Origin: Treponema primitia ZAS-1
GTDB taxonomy: Bacteria > Spirochaetota > Spirochaetia > Treponematales > Breznakiellaceae
Direction of reading: 5' to 3'
Assembly: GCF_000297095.1 (NCBI RefSeq)
Contig: NZ_AEEA01000131.1
Coordinates: forward strand, 1 to 34,377
Length of the DNA: 34,377 bases
The number at the start of each line of letters is the position of its first letter. Position 1 is the stretch's first letter. The notes under the pieces are model-generated. The model was given only the letters and a program-made list of their open reading frames with translations. It did no database searches and was not told the origin of the DNA. A program made the position numbers and the translations under genes. Positions 22,593 to 30,736 of this stretch are shown piece by piece.

Positions 22593-23543
22593 ATGGCACG
22601 GATTCTGGCCAAACTGACAGAGCTGATTGGGAATACACCCCTGCTTGAGCTTACGGATTATAACAAGGAGCTTAATCTTAAGGGGCGCCTGGTGGCAAAG
22701 CTTGAATATTTCAATCCCCTGGGAAGTGTTAAGGATCGTATTGCCTTGGCAATGATTGAAGAAGCGGAGAAACAGGGGCTTATCACCAAGGATACAATTA
22801 TTATTGAGCCTACCAGCGGAAATACCGGTGTTGGTCTTGCCTTTGTGGCCGCTTCCAAGGGGTATCGGCTCATCCTTACCATGCCGGATACCATGAGTGT
22901 TGAACGCCGTAACCTTCTTAAGGCGTTGAATGCAGAATTGGTGCTTACCCCCGGCAAGGACGGCATGAAAGGGGCTATCCGGAAGGCGGAGGAACTGAGC
23001 GCCCAGATAAAAAATTCGTATATACCCCAACAGTTCAATAATCCTGCGAATCCGGAAATACACCGGCGGACAACGGCCGAGGAAATCTGGAAGGATACTG
23101 AAGGGCAGGTTGCGGCCTTTGTGGCCGGGGTCGGTACCGGGGGAACCGTAACCGGAGTAGGGGAGGCCTTGAAGGCAAAGAATCCCGATGTAAAGATTAT
23201 TGCCGTGGAACCCTACGATTCGGCGGTTCTTTCAGGATCCGCCCCGGGCCCCCATAAGATACAAGGTATAGGCGCAGGGTTTGTACCCCAGGTCCTGAAT
23301 ACCGCTATTTACGATGAAGTTTATAAGGTGCGTACCGAAGACGCCTTTTTAACCGCCCAGCATTTGGCCATCCGGGAAGGGCTCCTGGTGGGCATATCAT
23401 CGGGGGCCGCTGCATTTGCGGGAACCCAGATTGCCAAGCGTCCTGAATTTGCCGGGAAAATAATTGTAGCTCTCCTGCCTGATACGGGGGAGCGGTATCT
23501 GTCAACGCCCTTGTTTGACAATCTTGAAAGGCCCCGGTTTTAA
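22593..23543 (+). CDS. cysK: Cysteine synthase A, copy 2
   Basis: 316 residues, close paralogue of copy 1: NPLGSVKDRIA with the PLP lysine, EPTSGNTGVGLAF, QFNNPANPEIHRRTTAEEIW, GVGTGGTVTGVGEAL, SSGAAAFAG. TGGAGGA precedes the ATG. It is first gene of an operon with the nifB-like gene (42 bp gap) and the two nitrogenase-like subunits, so cysteine or sulfide chemistry is tied in expression to that system. It could capture sulfide freed by the reductase, or feed cysteine for cofactor building. Confidence 0.95.
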   Translation: MARILAKLTELIGNTPLLELTDYNKELNLKGRLVAKLEYFNPLGSVKDRIALAMIEEAEKQGLITKDTIIIEPTSGNTGVGLAFVAASKGYRLILTMPDTMSVERRNLLKALNAELVLTPGKDGMKGAIRKAEELSAQIKNSYIPQQFNNPANPEIHRRTTAEEIWKDTEGQVAAFVAGVGTGGTVTGVGEALKAKNPDVKIIAVEPYDSAVLSGSAPGPHKIQGIGAGFVPQVLNTAIYDEVYKVRTEDAFLTAQHLAIREGLLVGISSGAAAFAGTQIAKRPEFAGKIIVALLPDTGERYLSTPLFDNLERPRF

Positions 23544-23585
23544 AGCTGTAAAACCGGTGTTTGAATTTGAAAAGAGAGGTGGTTT

Positions 23586-24485
23586 ATGTCATGCTTAGGT
23601 TCGGCCAAGGTTGATGATCGGTTCGCCCATATCAGTACCCGGCATCCCTGTTTTTCCGGTGAGGCGAATATGGCCCATGGACGGCTGCATTTGCCGGTGA
23701 GTCCCGCCTGTAATATTCAGTGCCGGTTTTGTAAGAGAACTTTTAACAAAGCTGAACAACGGCCCGGGGTAAGCGCACAGTTGCTGAAACCTCAGGGTGC
23801 GGTTGAGATGGTGAGAAAAGCTCTGAAACTTTGTCCGGAAATTACCGTGGTGGGTATTGCCGGTCCGGGGGATACCCTGGCCACACCCCATGCCCTGGAA
23901 ACTTTCCGGATTGTCCACAAGGAGTTTCCGGATCTTATCAACTGTCTGAGTACCAACGGTCTTTTGCTGGAACGCTATGCCAAGGATATACACGATGTCG
24001 GGGTGGGAACCCTGACCGTAACGGTGAACGCTCTTGATCCGGTGATCCTGGATAAGATCTGCTCCCATGTAGTTCTTGATGGAAAGAAGTACACCGGAGT
24101 TGAGGGCGCAGCAATCCTAATTGAGGCCCAGAAGCGGGGTATACGTAAGGCCGCCGACCTGGGATTGTTGATCAAGATCAACATTGTTTTTGTCCCCGGG
24201 GTAAACGGTGATCATATCGGGGAAATAGCCCGGACCGTGGCTGAATTGGGAGCGGGGATTATCAATATTATTCCCCTGATCCCCCAGCATGAATTTACAG
24301 ACTGGGAAGAACCGGACTGCGTAGAACTTTCCAAAGTCCGGGAGGCTGCGGAAAAACACCTTCCGGTTTTCCGGCACTGCCAGCACTGCCGGGCGGATGC
24401 CTGCGGTATTCCCGGCAAGGGGGATCTTTCGTCCCTGCTTTACGGTGAACAGCGTGAATTTGAACAGACCTTTTCTCATGGTTAG
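23586..24485 (+). CDS. NifB-like radical SAM protein, short form
   Basis: 299 residues. HPCFSGEANMAHGRLHLPVS leads into the radical SAM triad Cys42-x3-Cys46-x2-Cys49 (ACNIQCRFCK). GIAGPGDTLA follows, and near the end FRHCQHCRADACG (Cys265, Cys268), the cluster-ligand region of NifB. NifB fuses two [4Fe-4S] clusters and inserts carbide to form NifB-co, the core of nitrogenase cofactors. The usual C-terminal NifX domain is absent, as in some archaeal and MarB proteins. Its presence implies that the next two genes use a NifB-derived cofactor. Confidence 0.92.
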   Translation: MSCLGSAKVDDRFAHISTRHPCFSGEANMAHGRLHLPVSPACNIQCRFCKRTFNKAEQRPGVSAQLLKPQGAVEMVRKALKLCPEITVVGIAGPGDTLATPHALETFRIVHKEFPDLINCLSTNGLLLERYAKDIHDVGVGTLTVTVNALDPVILDKICSHVVLDGKKYTGVEGAAILIEAQKRGIRKAADLGLLIKINIVFVPGVNGDHIGEIARTVAELGAGIINIIPLIPQHEFTDWEEPDCVELSKVREAAEKHLPVFRHCQHCRADACGIPGKGDLSSLLYGEQREFEQTFSHG

Positions 24486-24499
24486 TATAAGGAGGACAT

Positions 24500-25840
24500 G
24501 TGAGTAAATTTGTTGATCGGCCCCGTTACACCTGCGCCCTGGGAGGGGCCGTGGGAACACTGCATGCCATTCCACGGGCCATTACTATTATACACGGTTC
24601 TGCAGGCTGCGGCGGTAATATCAATAACGCCCTCAACGCCGGGGCCGGTTATATCGGCGGCGGTTACTGCGGTGGTCAGGCCATGCCCAGCTCAAATGTG
24701 GTGGAGCGGGATGTCGTATTCGGTGGGGAGGGACGTCTGCGGGAGCAGATCCAGTCCACCCTGGAACTGGTGGACGGGGATCTCTTTGTGGTGATCACCG
24801 GGTGTATGGTGGACATGATCGGGGATGATACGGTGGCGGTGGTTTCTGAATTTAAGGACGCTGAAAAACCGGTAATTGCCGTTCCCACACCAAGTTTTAA
24901 GGGGAACTCCTTCTATGGCTATGAGCTGCTCCTCAAAGGGCTTATTGATAAATTTATACAAAAATCCGCATCCAAGGATGCCCTCACGGTTAATATTCTG
25001 GGTATAGTTCCCGCACAGGATGTGTTCTGGAAGGGGAATCTCAGGGAAATTAAACGGCTCCTGGAAAAATTGGGCCTTACGGTTAATACCTTCTTTGGGG
25101 AAGGGGAGAGCCTGGATAATTTTAAAAATGCCGGGAAAGCTTCTCTTAATGTGGTTGTTTCCAATAGTTATGGTATTGACGCTGCTCAATATTTTGAAGA
25201 AGTCCATGGTATTCCTTATATTGTAAGCCCCTTCCCCATAGGCGCCTTACAGGGGGAGACCTTCCTTAAAACGGTCGGAAATTCTCTGAATGTTGATCCA
25301 AAACGTATTGCTAAGGTTATTGCTGAGGAAAAGGAAAACTATTACGATTATTTTTCCCGGATTGCGGATATTTATAACGATGCGGATCTGCAGCGTTATT
25401 CCATCGTGGTGGGGGATTCCAATTATGCTCCGGCTTTAACCCGATTCCTTTCGGACGAGCTTGGCTGGATTCCGGAACTGGTGGTGGTAACGGATATTCT
25501 GGAGGAAAACCAACAGAAAACAGTACGGTCCCAATTTGCGGGACTCAATTCTGCTCTTAATCCAAAGGTTTATTTTGATTCGGATACTTCTGCGGTAAAA
25601 AAATATCTGCGGGAAGTTTGGCCCCGGAACCGGAACAACCGGTACTACGATCCGCTGAATCCTACGGTGATATTCGGCAGCGCCTTTGAACGGGACGTTT
25701 CCCAGGAATTTGGGTTTCCCCTGATACCGGTATCTTTCCCCCTTACCGGCCGTTGTGTTATGAACCGCGGCTATGCGGGCTTTACCGGCGGACTTTCTCT
25801 TACAGAAGATATAATAACCTATCTGGTAATGGGAAGATAG
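24500..25840 (+). CDS. Nitrogenase component 1-like subunit, K/N-type position
   Basis: 446 residues with the oxidoreductase component 1 fold. Cys12 (RYTCAL), Cys37 (SAGCGG) and Cys102 (TGCMVDMIGDD) are placed like the three P-cluster ligands of nitrogenase subunits. IHGSAGCGG and the TGC..D.IGDD loop are family signatures. GTG 24500 is the start because the ATG at 24498 is followed at once by TGA; GGAGG is four bases before. No cofactor Cys/His pair is evident, so this is likely the beta-like subunit. It is 14 bp after nifB-like and 20 bp before the alpha-like gene. Closest in idea to MarK/VnfN-like group IV proteins; exact class unknown. Confidence 0.85.
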   Translation: MSKFVDRPRYTCALGGAVGTLHAIPRAITIIHGSAGCGGNINNALNAGAGYIGGGYCGGQAMPSSNVVERDVVFGGEGRLREQIQSTLELVDGDLFVVITGCMVDMIGDDTVAVVSEFKDAEKPVIAVPTPSFKGNSFYGYELLLKGLIDKFIQKSASKDALTVNILGIVPAQDVFWKGNLREIKRLLEKLGLTVNTFFGEGESLDNFKNAGKASLNVVVSNSYGIDAAQYFEEVHGIPYIVSPFPIGALQGETFLKTVGNSLNVDPKRIAKVIAEEKENYYDYFSRIADIYNDADLQRYSIVVGDSNYAPALTRFLSDELGWIPELVVVTDILEENQQKTVRSQFAGLNSALNPKVYFDSDTSAVKKYLREVWPRNRNNRYYDPLNPTVIFGSAFERDVSQEFGFPLIPVSFPLTGRCVMNRGYAGFTGGLSLTEDIITYLVMGR

Positions 25841-25860
25841 AAGATTTTTGGAGGTATAAT

Positions 25861-27396
25861 ATGAATTTTTTAGATGCTAAGTCCGCCCCTTCCCGGGAAG
25901 ACCGGCTGCGGGCCAGTGTTGCCTTTGGCGGTACCTGCGCCCAGGTCAGAACCTGCAGCGGCGCCATTGCCAATGGGTGTACCAATCTTTCTTCCCGCAG
26001 ATTTACCCAGGCTCAGGGCTGTCAGTTTACCCTGAGCCTTGCCATACTGAATTCTATCCGGAATGCGGTAGTAATTATGCATGGCCCCATAGGCTGCGGT
26101 ATGTGTTCAATCGGGAACTATGGTCAAAACAAGACCTTTAAACAGCTCCGGGATCCTAATTCCGAAGGGCTTATCTGGCTCAGCACCAACCTGGACGAGG
26201 CGGATGTCATAGGTGGCGGGGAGAAAAAACTCCGGGAGGCGGTGATTTACGCCGACCGGGAATTCCGGCCCGAGACTATCATCATTTGTAACAGCTGCGT
26301 TCCTGCGCTTATCGGCGATGACATCGACAGTATCATTGGGGATCTGCAGAATGAAACCGCCGCGGTGCTCATGCCTATCCACTGCGAAGGTTTCAAAACG
26401 AAGCTCATGGCCACCGCTTACGATGCGGTATACCATGGCATCTTAAAAAAGTATATCAAATATCCTGATCGCCGGCTTCCGCTTTGGGATTCGGACGAGA
26501 ATAAATTCCGGGAGGCCTACAGAAAAAGCCGGAACGTGAATATCCTTAACGTAGGTTCCATGAGCCGGGCCGATGAAACGGAATTTCGCCGTATCCTTGA
26601 AGGCCTGGGACTCAACGTCACCTTTATTCCTTGTTATGCAGAACCGGAGGATTTTCAGTACTCCCTGGAAACTTCTCTTAACGTAAGTCTCTGCGGTACC
26701 CATGATGATTATTTTGTGGAACACCTTAAGGATAAGTACAACATCCCCTTTATTGTGGATACCATCCCTATCGGCAGGAAAAATACCGATAAATGGCTGC
26801 GGCTGGTGGCCAAACATTTTGAAATTGAAAAAGAAGCGGAACAATTTATTGAGGCTGAAAACCGCCTTCTGGAGGAAGCCCTGGAACCCTACCGGAAACT
26901 CCTGAAAGGCAAGAGGGTATATCTTACCGGAGGGGAAGTACGGATTGTGGCTACCGCTGAGATCATGCAGGACCTGGGCATGGAAGTTGTGGGGTTTAAG
27001 GCACACCATTACGACCGTTTTGTAGAACCCATCTTTGAAGCCCTGGAAAACGTGGATGACGTGGTATTCAGTGTTGCTACGAATCAACCCTTTGAAACTT
27101 CGAACATCATCCATAAGTTGAAGCCGGATATTATCGTAGCCCATACGGGAGGGAATAACATTGCCTCCCGGCATGGTCTGCCCATACTGCCCCTTTTCCA
27201 CCCGGGCAATAATTACTGCGCCTATACCGGCGTTTTTGAAGTGGCCCGGCGGCTTTATGCGAAATTGCGGAATTCCCAGTTTAACCGCCAGCTGTCCCTC
27301 AATGTCCCGCTGCCCTTCAAGAAGGACTGGTATACTAAGGATCCCTTTACGTATATCAAATATGTGGATGAAGAGGGCAACGTAAAGGCAACCTGA
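25861..27396 (+). CDS. Nitrogenase component 1-like subunit, D-type, with cofactor ligands
   Basis: 511 residues. P-cluster-like cysteines are Cys54 (QGC), Cys79 (GPIGCG) and Cys146 (NSCVPALIGDD). Further on, SLCGTHDDYFVEHL (Cys278) stands where NifD has its cofactor Cys275, and LFHPGNNYCAYTG (His447) where NifD has His442. With both ligands kept, it probably binds a NifB-derived Fe-S-C cofactor, unlike BchN/ChlN or CfbD. GGAGGT precedes ATG 25861; a longer frame from 25753 lies inside the previous gene. The substrate is unknown; the shared operator and the cysteine synthases suggest a sulfur compound. No nifH-like reductase gene is in the window. Confidence 0.85.
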   Translation: MNFLDAKSAPSREDRLRASVAFGGTCAQVRTCSGAIANGCTNLSSRRFTQAQGCQFTLSLAILNSIRNAVVIMHGPIGCGMCSIGNYGQNKTFKQLRDPNSEGLIWLSTNLDEADVIGGGEKKLREAVIYADREFRPETIIICNSCVPALIGDDIDSIIGDLQNETAAVLMPIHCEGFKTKLMATAYDAVYHGILKKYIKYPDRRLPLWDSDENKFREAYRKSRNVNILNVGSMSRADETEFRRILEGLGLNVTFIPCYAEPEDFQYSLETSLNVSLCGTHDDYFVEHLKDKYNIPFIVDTIPIGRKNTDKWLRLVAKHFEIEKEAEQFIEAENRLLEEALEPYRKLLKGKRVYLTGGEVRIVATAEIMQDLGMEVVGFKAHHYDRFVEPIFEALENVDDVVFSVATNQPFETSNIIHKLKPDIIVAHTGGNNIASRHGLPILPLFHPGNNYCAYTGVFEVARRLYAKLRNSQFNRQLSLNVPLPFKKDWYTKDPFTYIKYVDEEGNVKAT

Positions 27397-27415
27397 TTCT
27401 GTATGTAACACTGCA

Positions 27416-27454
27416 AAGGGGGACGAAATGAAGAAGCCATTTCGCCCCCTTTTT
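27416..27454 (+). terminator. Intrinsic terminator of the nitrogenase-like operon
   Basis: Stem AAGGGGG-a-CGAAATG (27416-27430) with CATTTCGCCCCCTT (27438-27451), one bulged A, 7-nt loop, then a T run. Confidence 0.9.
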
Positions 27455-27481
27455 ATATATTAAATTAAGGAAGTTTTGTAG

Positions 27482-27511
27482 TTGCATTAACAATCCCATC
27501 CGTGCTATGAT
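27482..27511 (+). promoter_or_regulatory. Promoter of the queuosine-precursor transporter
   Basis: TTGCAT (27482-27487), 18-nt spacer, TATGAT (27506-27511). The transcript would begin just before the preQ1 element. Confidence 0.6.
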
Positions 27512-27529
27512 TGTGGCTGACACTTTTTC

Positions 27530-27565
27530 GGCGGTCATCCTGTTACCCGCCTTACCAAAACAAGG
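27530..27565 (+). promoter_or_regulatory. preQ1-I riboswitch, translational type
   Basis: P1 stem GGCGG (27530-27534) with CCGCC (27547-27551), a 12-nt loop containing CCT, and tail TTACCAAAACAAGG (27552-27565). The tail is nearly identical to that of the Thermoanaerobacter preQ1-I element (TTAACAAAACAAGG). The AGG end of the tail is the Shine-Dalgarno of the next gene and can pair with loop CCT, hiding it when preQ1 is bound. The gene after it imports queuosine precursors, as expected. Confidence 0.88.
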
Positions 27566-27573
27566 AGTTTTCT

Positions 27574-28314
27574 GTGAATACCCGATCCTTTCGTTATTTA
27601 GATCTGATCATGGCTTTTTTTGTGACGGTACTTGTCGTCAGTAACGTAGCGTCTTCGGCAAAAATCGTGGACCTTGGTTTTTCCCTCTTCGGCATCAGGC
27701 TGGCCTTTGACGGCGGCACCCTCCTCTTCCCCCTGTCCTATGTTTTTGGGGATATCCTCACCGAAGTCTACGGCTTCCGTACATCCAGGCGGGTTATTTG
27801 GACCGGTTTTGCCGCCCTGGCCCTGTCTTCCCTGGTATTCCTCCTACTCCGGGTCCTCCCGGCGGATGCCGAATGGGAGGCCTATGCGGGGTCCGCAGCC
27901 TATGACGCAATCCTGGGGGGCATGAGTACCGGCGGCATAGCCCTGGCGAGCCTCGCCGGTTACTGGGTGGGGGAATTTTCCAACTCCGTGGTCCTCTCCC
28001 GGGTGAAGGTTCTTATGAAGGGCCGGTTCCTCTGGGTACGGACCATAGGCAGCACCCTGGTAGGGGAACTGCTGGACAGTGTAGTTTTTGTGTTTATCGC
28101 CAGCCTTACCGGAGTCTTCGGCTGGGAACTCTTTGCCTCCCTGGTCTTAACCAACTACATACTGAAATGTACCATCGAGGTGATAATGACCCCCGCAACG
28201 TATTTGGCGGTGTTTAAGCTGAAGAAGGCCGAATCAATTGACACCTATGATGTGGGAATAAGCTTTAACCCCTTTAAGCTTCAAGACCGGACTGTTCCGC
28301 AAGACAGCCGTTAG
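27574..28314 (+). CDS. yhhQ: Queuosine precursor transporter (YhhQ/VUT family)
   Basis: 246 residues, about six membrane helices. FFVTVLVVSNVASSAKIVDL, DGGTLLFPLSYVFGDILTEV and WVRTIGSTLVGELLDSVVFV are YhhQ-family signatures. It takes up preQ0/preQ1 or queuine for tRNA queuosine. The start is GTG 27574 with AGGAG at 27563-27567; an upstream ATG at 27511 lies before the riboswitch and is not used. Two tRNA-modification genes, tcdA and ttcA, come next. Confidence 0.93.
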   Translation: MNTRSFRYLDLIMAFFVTVLVVSNVASSAKIVDLGFSLFGIRLAFDGGTLLFPLSYVFGDILTEVYGFRTSRRVIWTGFAALALSSLVFLLLRVLPADAEWEAYAGSAAYDAILGGMSTGGIALASLAGYWVGEFSNSVVLSRVKVLMKGRFLWVRTIGSTLVGELLDSVVFVFIASLTGVFGWELFASLVLTNYILKCTIEVIMTPATYLAVFKLKKAESIDTYDVGISFNPFKLQDRTVPQDSR

Positions 28315-28335
28315 CCCTGGTTTCATTATGGTTCA

Positions 28336-28363
28336 TTGACAGAGCTCCCTCAATGGGTACAAT
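28336..28363 (+). promoter_or_regulatory. Promoter giving a probably leaderless tcdA mRNA
   Basis: TTGACA (28336-28341), 16-nt spacer, TACAAT (28358-28363). ATG 28371 comes 7 nt later and has no Shine-Dalgarno. Confidence 0.55.
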
Positions 28364-28370
28364 TTAAACA

Positions 28371-29186
28371 ATGTCCGTGAGCCCGATTTTTCAGAGACTG
28401 ACCCTCCTTACCGGCGCCGAAGCCATGGAAGCCCTTGCCAATATCAGGGTGATAGTTTTTGGGGTTGGGGGCGTGGGGAGCTGGTGCGCCGAAGCGCTGG
28501 CCCGGTCCGGGGTAGGGCATATCGCCATAGTCGATTCCGATACGGTTTGCGTTACCAATATCAATCGCCAGGTCCAGGCTGTCGCCGCCACCGTGGGGCA
28601 GTTTAAGGTGGATGTTCTAAAGGACAGGCTGTTGGCGATCAATCCCGCCTGTGATGTCGCTGCCTTCGGGAAGGTCTTTTCCCGCGAAAGCGCCGGTGAC
28701 TTCGGCATTGAAGGCGCCGACTATGTGATTGACGCCATCGACAGCATCACCCACAAGCTGGACCTGATTGAATACGCCGCCACCGCCGGTGTCCCGCTCT
28801 TTTCTTCCATGGGCATGGCTCAGAAACTCGATCCTACCCAGCTTAAAACCGGGGACATCTGGGAAACCCAGGGCTGTCCCTTGGCCCGGCTGGTCCGCTC
28901 GGGTCTGCGGAAGCGGAGTTTCCAGGGGCATTTTACCACGGTCTACAGTGCCGAACGGCTCCCCCTTAATACCGGCGTGGTTACCGCCTGCGGATCCGCA
29001 CAGTGCCTGTGTCCCGCCCGGAACAGGGACGATCCCAACGCTCCAATTGAGTGGTGCAGTTCAAAAAAGGTGATCAACGGCAGCGCTGTCACGGTTACTG
29101 CCACTGCGGGGATGATCCTGGGGAGTCTGGTGCTCCAGGATGTGTATGCCCGATACCATCCGGTGGACACGGTTCAGAATGGCTAA
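28371..29186 (+). CDS. tcdA: tRNA threonylcarbamoyladenosine dehydratase
   Basis: 271 residues, ThiF/E1-like. Nucleotide loop GVGGVGSWCAEALARSGVGH (31-50), DSDTVCVTNINRQ, DAIDSITHKLDLIEYA, SSMGMAQKLDPTQLKTGDIW. This last string sets TcdA/CsdL apart from MoeB and ThiF. It cyclises t6A37 of tRNA with ATP. It lies between yhhQ and ttcA, all linked to tRNA modification. The last 8 bases overlap ttcA. It lacks the zinc CxxC pairs and rhodanese of the other E1 in this window. Confidence 0.93.
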   Translation: MSVSPIFQRLTLLTGAEAMEALANIRVIVFGVGGVGSWCAEALARSGVGHIAIVDSDTVCVTNINRQVQAVAATVGQFKVDVLKDRLLAINPACDVAAFGKVFSRESAGDFGIEGADYVIDAIDSITHKLDLIEYAATAGVPLFSSMGMAQKLDPTQLKTGDIWETQGCPLARLVRSGLRKRSFQGHFTTVYSAERLPLNTGVVTACGSAQCLCPARNRDDPNAPIEWCSSKKVINGSAVTVTATAGMILGSLVLQDVYARYHPVDTVQNG

Positions 29187-29925
29187 CCGATTTCTCCGCA
29201 AAGCCGGGGCCAGTACGATTGTGCAGAAACTTAGCGCCAAGGCTGTATTGGAGCGGAACCTTATTGCTGAAGGTGACCGGATCCTTATTGCCGCTTCCGG
29301 AGGCAAGGACTCTACCGTCATGGCCTGGGCGCTTTCGGCCATCAGGCCGGCGTTGAAAAAAAACTACGAGCTGGCGGCTATCCACATTTCCAGCGATTTC
29401 TGCGCCTGCTGCAAAAAGTCGGCCCTTTCCCAGCGGCTGGAGGAATGGGGCATCCCCTTTACCGATCTTTTCGTACCGGTTATCGGACGGCTCAAGGAAG
29501 GGGAGAAGATGAACTGTTACTGGTGCTCCACCCAGCGGCGGACGGAACTCTTGAAATATGCTGTGGAAAATGGGTTCAACAAGATCGCCCTGGGGCATCA
29601 TCTGGATGACATTATCGAAACCTTCTTTATGAATATGACCGCCAAGGGAGAGCTTTCCACCATGCCCATGCTTCTCGCTTACCGAAAATACCCCGTAAGC
29701 CTTATCCGGCCCCTGGGTTATGTGGAGGAGCAGCAAATTATAGCCTGCGCTGCGGAACGGGACATCCTCAAGGCGGTCTGTACCTGCCCCTATGGGATCA
29801 ACTCCAAACGCCGGGACGTACGGAAGCGGATTGCCGAATTTACCGGCAATTCAGGAGCGGTAAAACGGCGTATTTTTAAGGCCCTTTCTTCCGGAGATCG
29901 GGATCTATTAATAGAGAATGAATGA
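29179..29925 (+). CDS. ttcA: tRNA 2-thiocytidine synthetase-like PP-loop ATPase
   Basis: 248 residues. PP-loop SGGKDS at 40-45, CxxC Cys113/Cys116 (CYWC) and Cys203 (CTCPYG) match the three Fe-S ligands of TtcA, and LGHHLDDIIETFFMN is a family marker. TtcA puts sulfur on C32 of certain tRNAs. ATG 29179 overlaps the tcdA stop, so the two are coupled. It is somewhat shorter than the E. coli enzyme (about 311), lacking part of the C-terminus. A related TtuA/TtcA-family thiolase is the alternative. Confidence 0.85.
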   Translation: MANRFLRKAGASTIVQKLSAKAVLERNLIAEGDRILIAASGGKDSTVMAWALSAIRPALKKNYELAAIHISSDFCACCKKSALSQRLEEWGIPFTDLFVPVIGRLKEGEKMNCYWCSTQRRTELLKYAVENGFNKIALGHHLDDIIETFFMNMTAKGELSTMPMLLAYRKYPVSLIRPLGYVEEQQIIACAAERDILKAVCTCPYGINSKRRDVRKRIAEFTGNSGAVKRRIFKALSSGDRDLLIENE

Positions 29926-29956
29926 AGAATTCAGGACTAAACGCCGATAGTTATAT

Positions 29957-30736
29957 ATGCGGAAAAGTGTAATAGTATTCTTATTTCTTATAATTGTAGG
30001 GATACAGGTGTTTTTTTCCTGTGCCAGCTCCCAAGCAATCCCTATTTCGCGTGACAGGGGACCTATTGTACCGAGAAAGCCAACCGAAATTATGAATTCG
30101 CCGCCAATCGAAAATGCCTCCCCCGGACGCAGCAGCTCCGTAGCGGAAAGAAGGGTTCAGGAGCGGGCTCCGGAACGGACGGAGCCTTTTACGGTTGAAC
30201 GGACCATAAGCCCTACCGTCCATTGGCCTCTTTTGGGCCAGGGGCAGGTGGATGCAGAATATTTAGCATCCTTCCTGTTAAGTGTAAACGACGCTGCGGA
30301 TCCCGATTTTGTAAAGCAGCTTTCCCTTTTTTACGTTGAAGAGGCCGCACTGGAAGGGATTGATCACGATGTGGCCTTTGCCCAGATGTGTCTGGAGACG
30401 GGATTTCTCCGGTATGGGGGCCTGGTGACCAATGAGATGAATAACTTTTGCGGCCTTGGCGCCCTAAGCCGCGAAAACCCCGGGGAACGGTTTCCCACTC
30501 CGCAAATGGGCGTCAGGGCCCAGATACAGCACCTCAAGGCATACGCCACCACAGATCCCCTGAACCAGGAATTGGTGGACCCCCGGTACAGATATGTCCG
30601 TTACGGTGCGGCTCCCACCATCGAAGGCCTTGCGGGTACCTGGGCGGCTGATCGCAGTTATGCTGAAAAGATCGTTGGTGTTTTGCAGAGACTTTATACT
30701 AATGCTAGTGTTGCTGCGGGGCAGCCTGGGCCATAA
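29957..30736 (+). CDS. Lipoprotein with glucosaminidase domain
   Basis: 259 residues. N-terminal signal and a loose lipobox (VFFSC, Cys22), the kind seen in spirochaete lipoproteins; then a Pro/Arg-rich linker of ~70 residues, and from ~105 a mannosyl-glycoprotein endo-beta-N-acetylglucosaminidase-like domain (EAALEGIDHDVAFAQMCLET, Glu in LETG as likely catalytic acid, MNNFCGLGALS, GVRAQIQHLKAYA). It likely cuts peptidoglycan glycan strands from a membrane-anchored place. No Shine-Dalgarno is clear before ATG 29957. Confidence 0.85.
   Translation: MRKSVIVFLFLIIVGIQVFFSCASSQAIPISRDRGPIVPRKPTEIMNSPPIENASPGRSSSVAERRVQERAPERTEPFTVERTISPTVHWPLLGQGQVDAEYLASFLLSVNDAADPDFVKQLSLFYVEEAALEGIDHDVAFAQMCLETGFLRYGGLVTNEMNNFCGLGALSRENPGERFPTPQMGVRAQIQHLKAYATTDPLNQELVDPRYRYVRYGAAPTIEGLAGTWAADRSYAEKIVGVLQRLYTNASVAAGQPGP

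Noticed and set aside
24500..27396. Tetrapyrrole reductase (BchNB/ChlNB or CfbD-like)
   Set aside because: The D-like protein keeps Cys278 and His447 in the positions of the nitrogenase cofactor ligands, and NifB/NifX homologues accompany it; those reductases use no such cofactor.
22593..27396. Classical nitrogen-fixing nif operon
   Set aside because: No nifH, nifE/N, or nitrogen-type regulators in view; promoter elements match sulfur genes instead.
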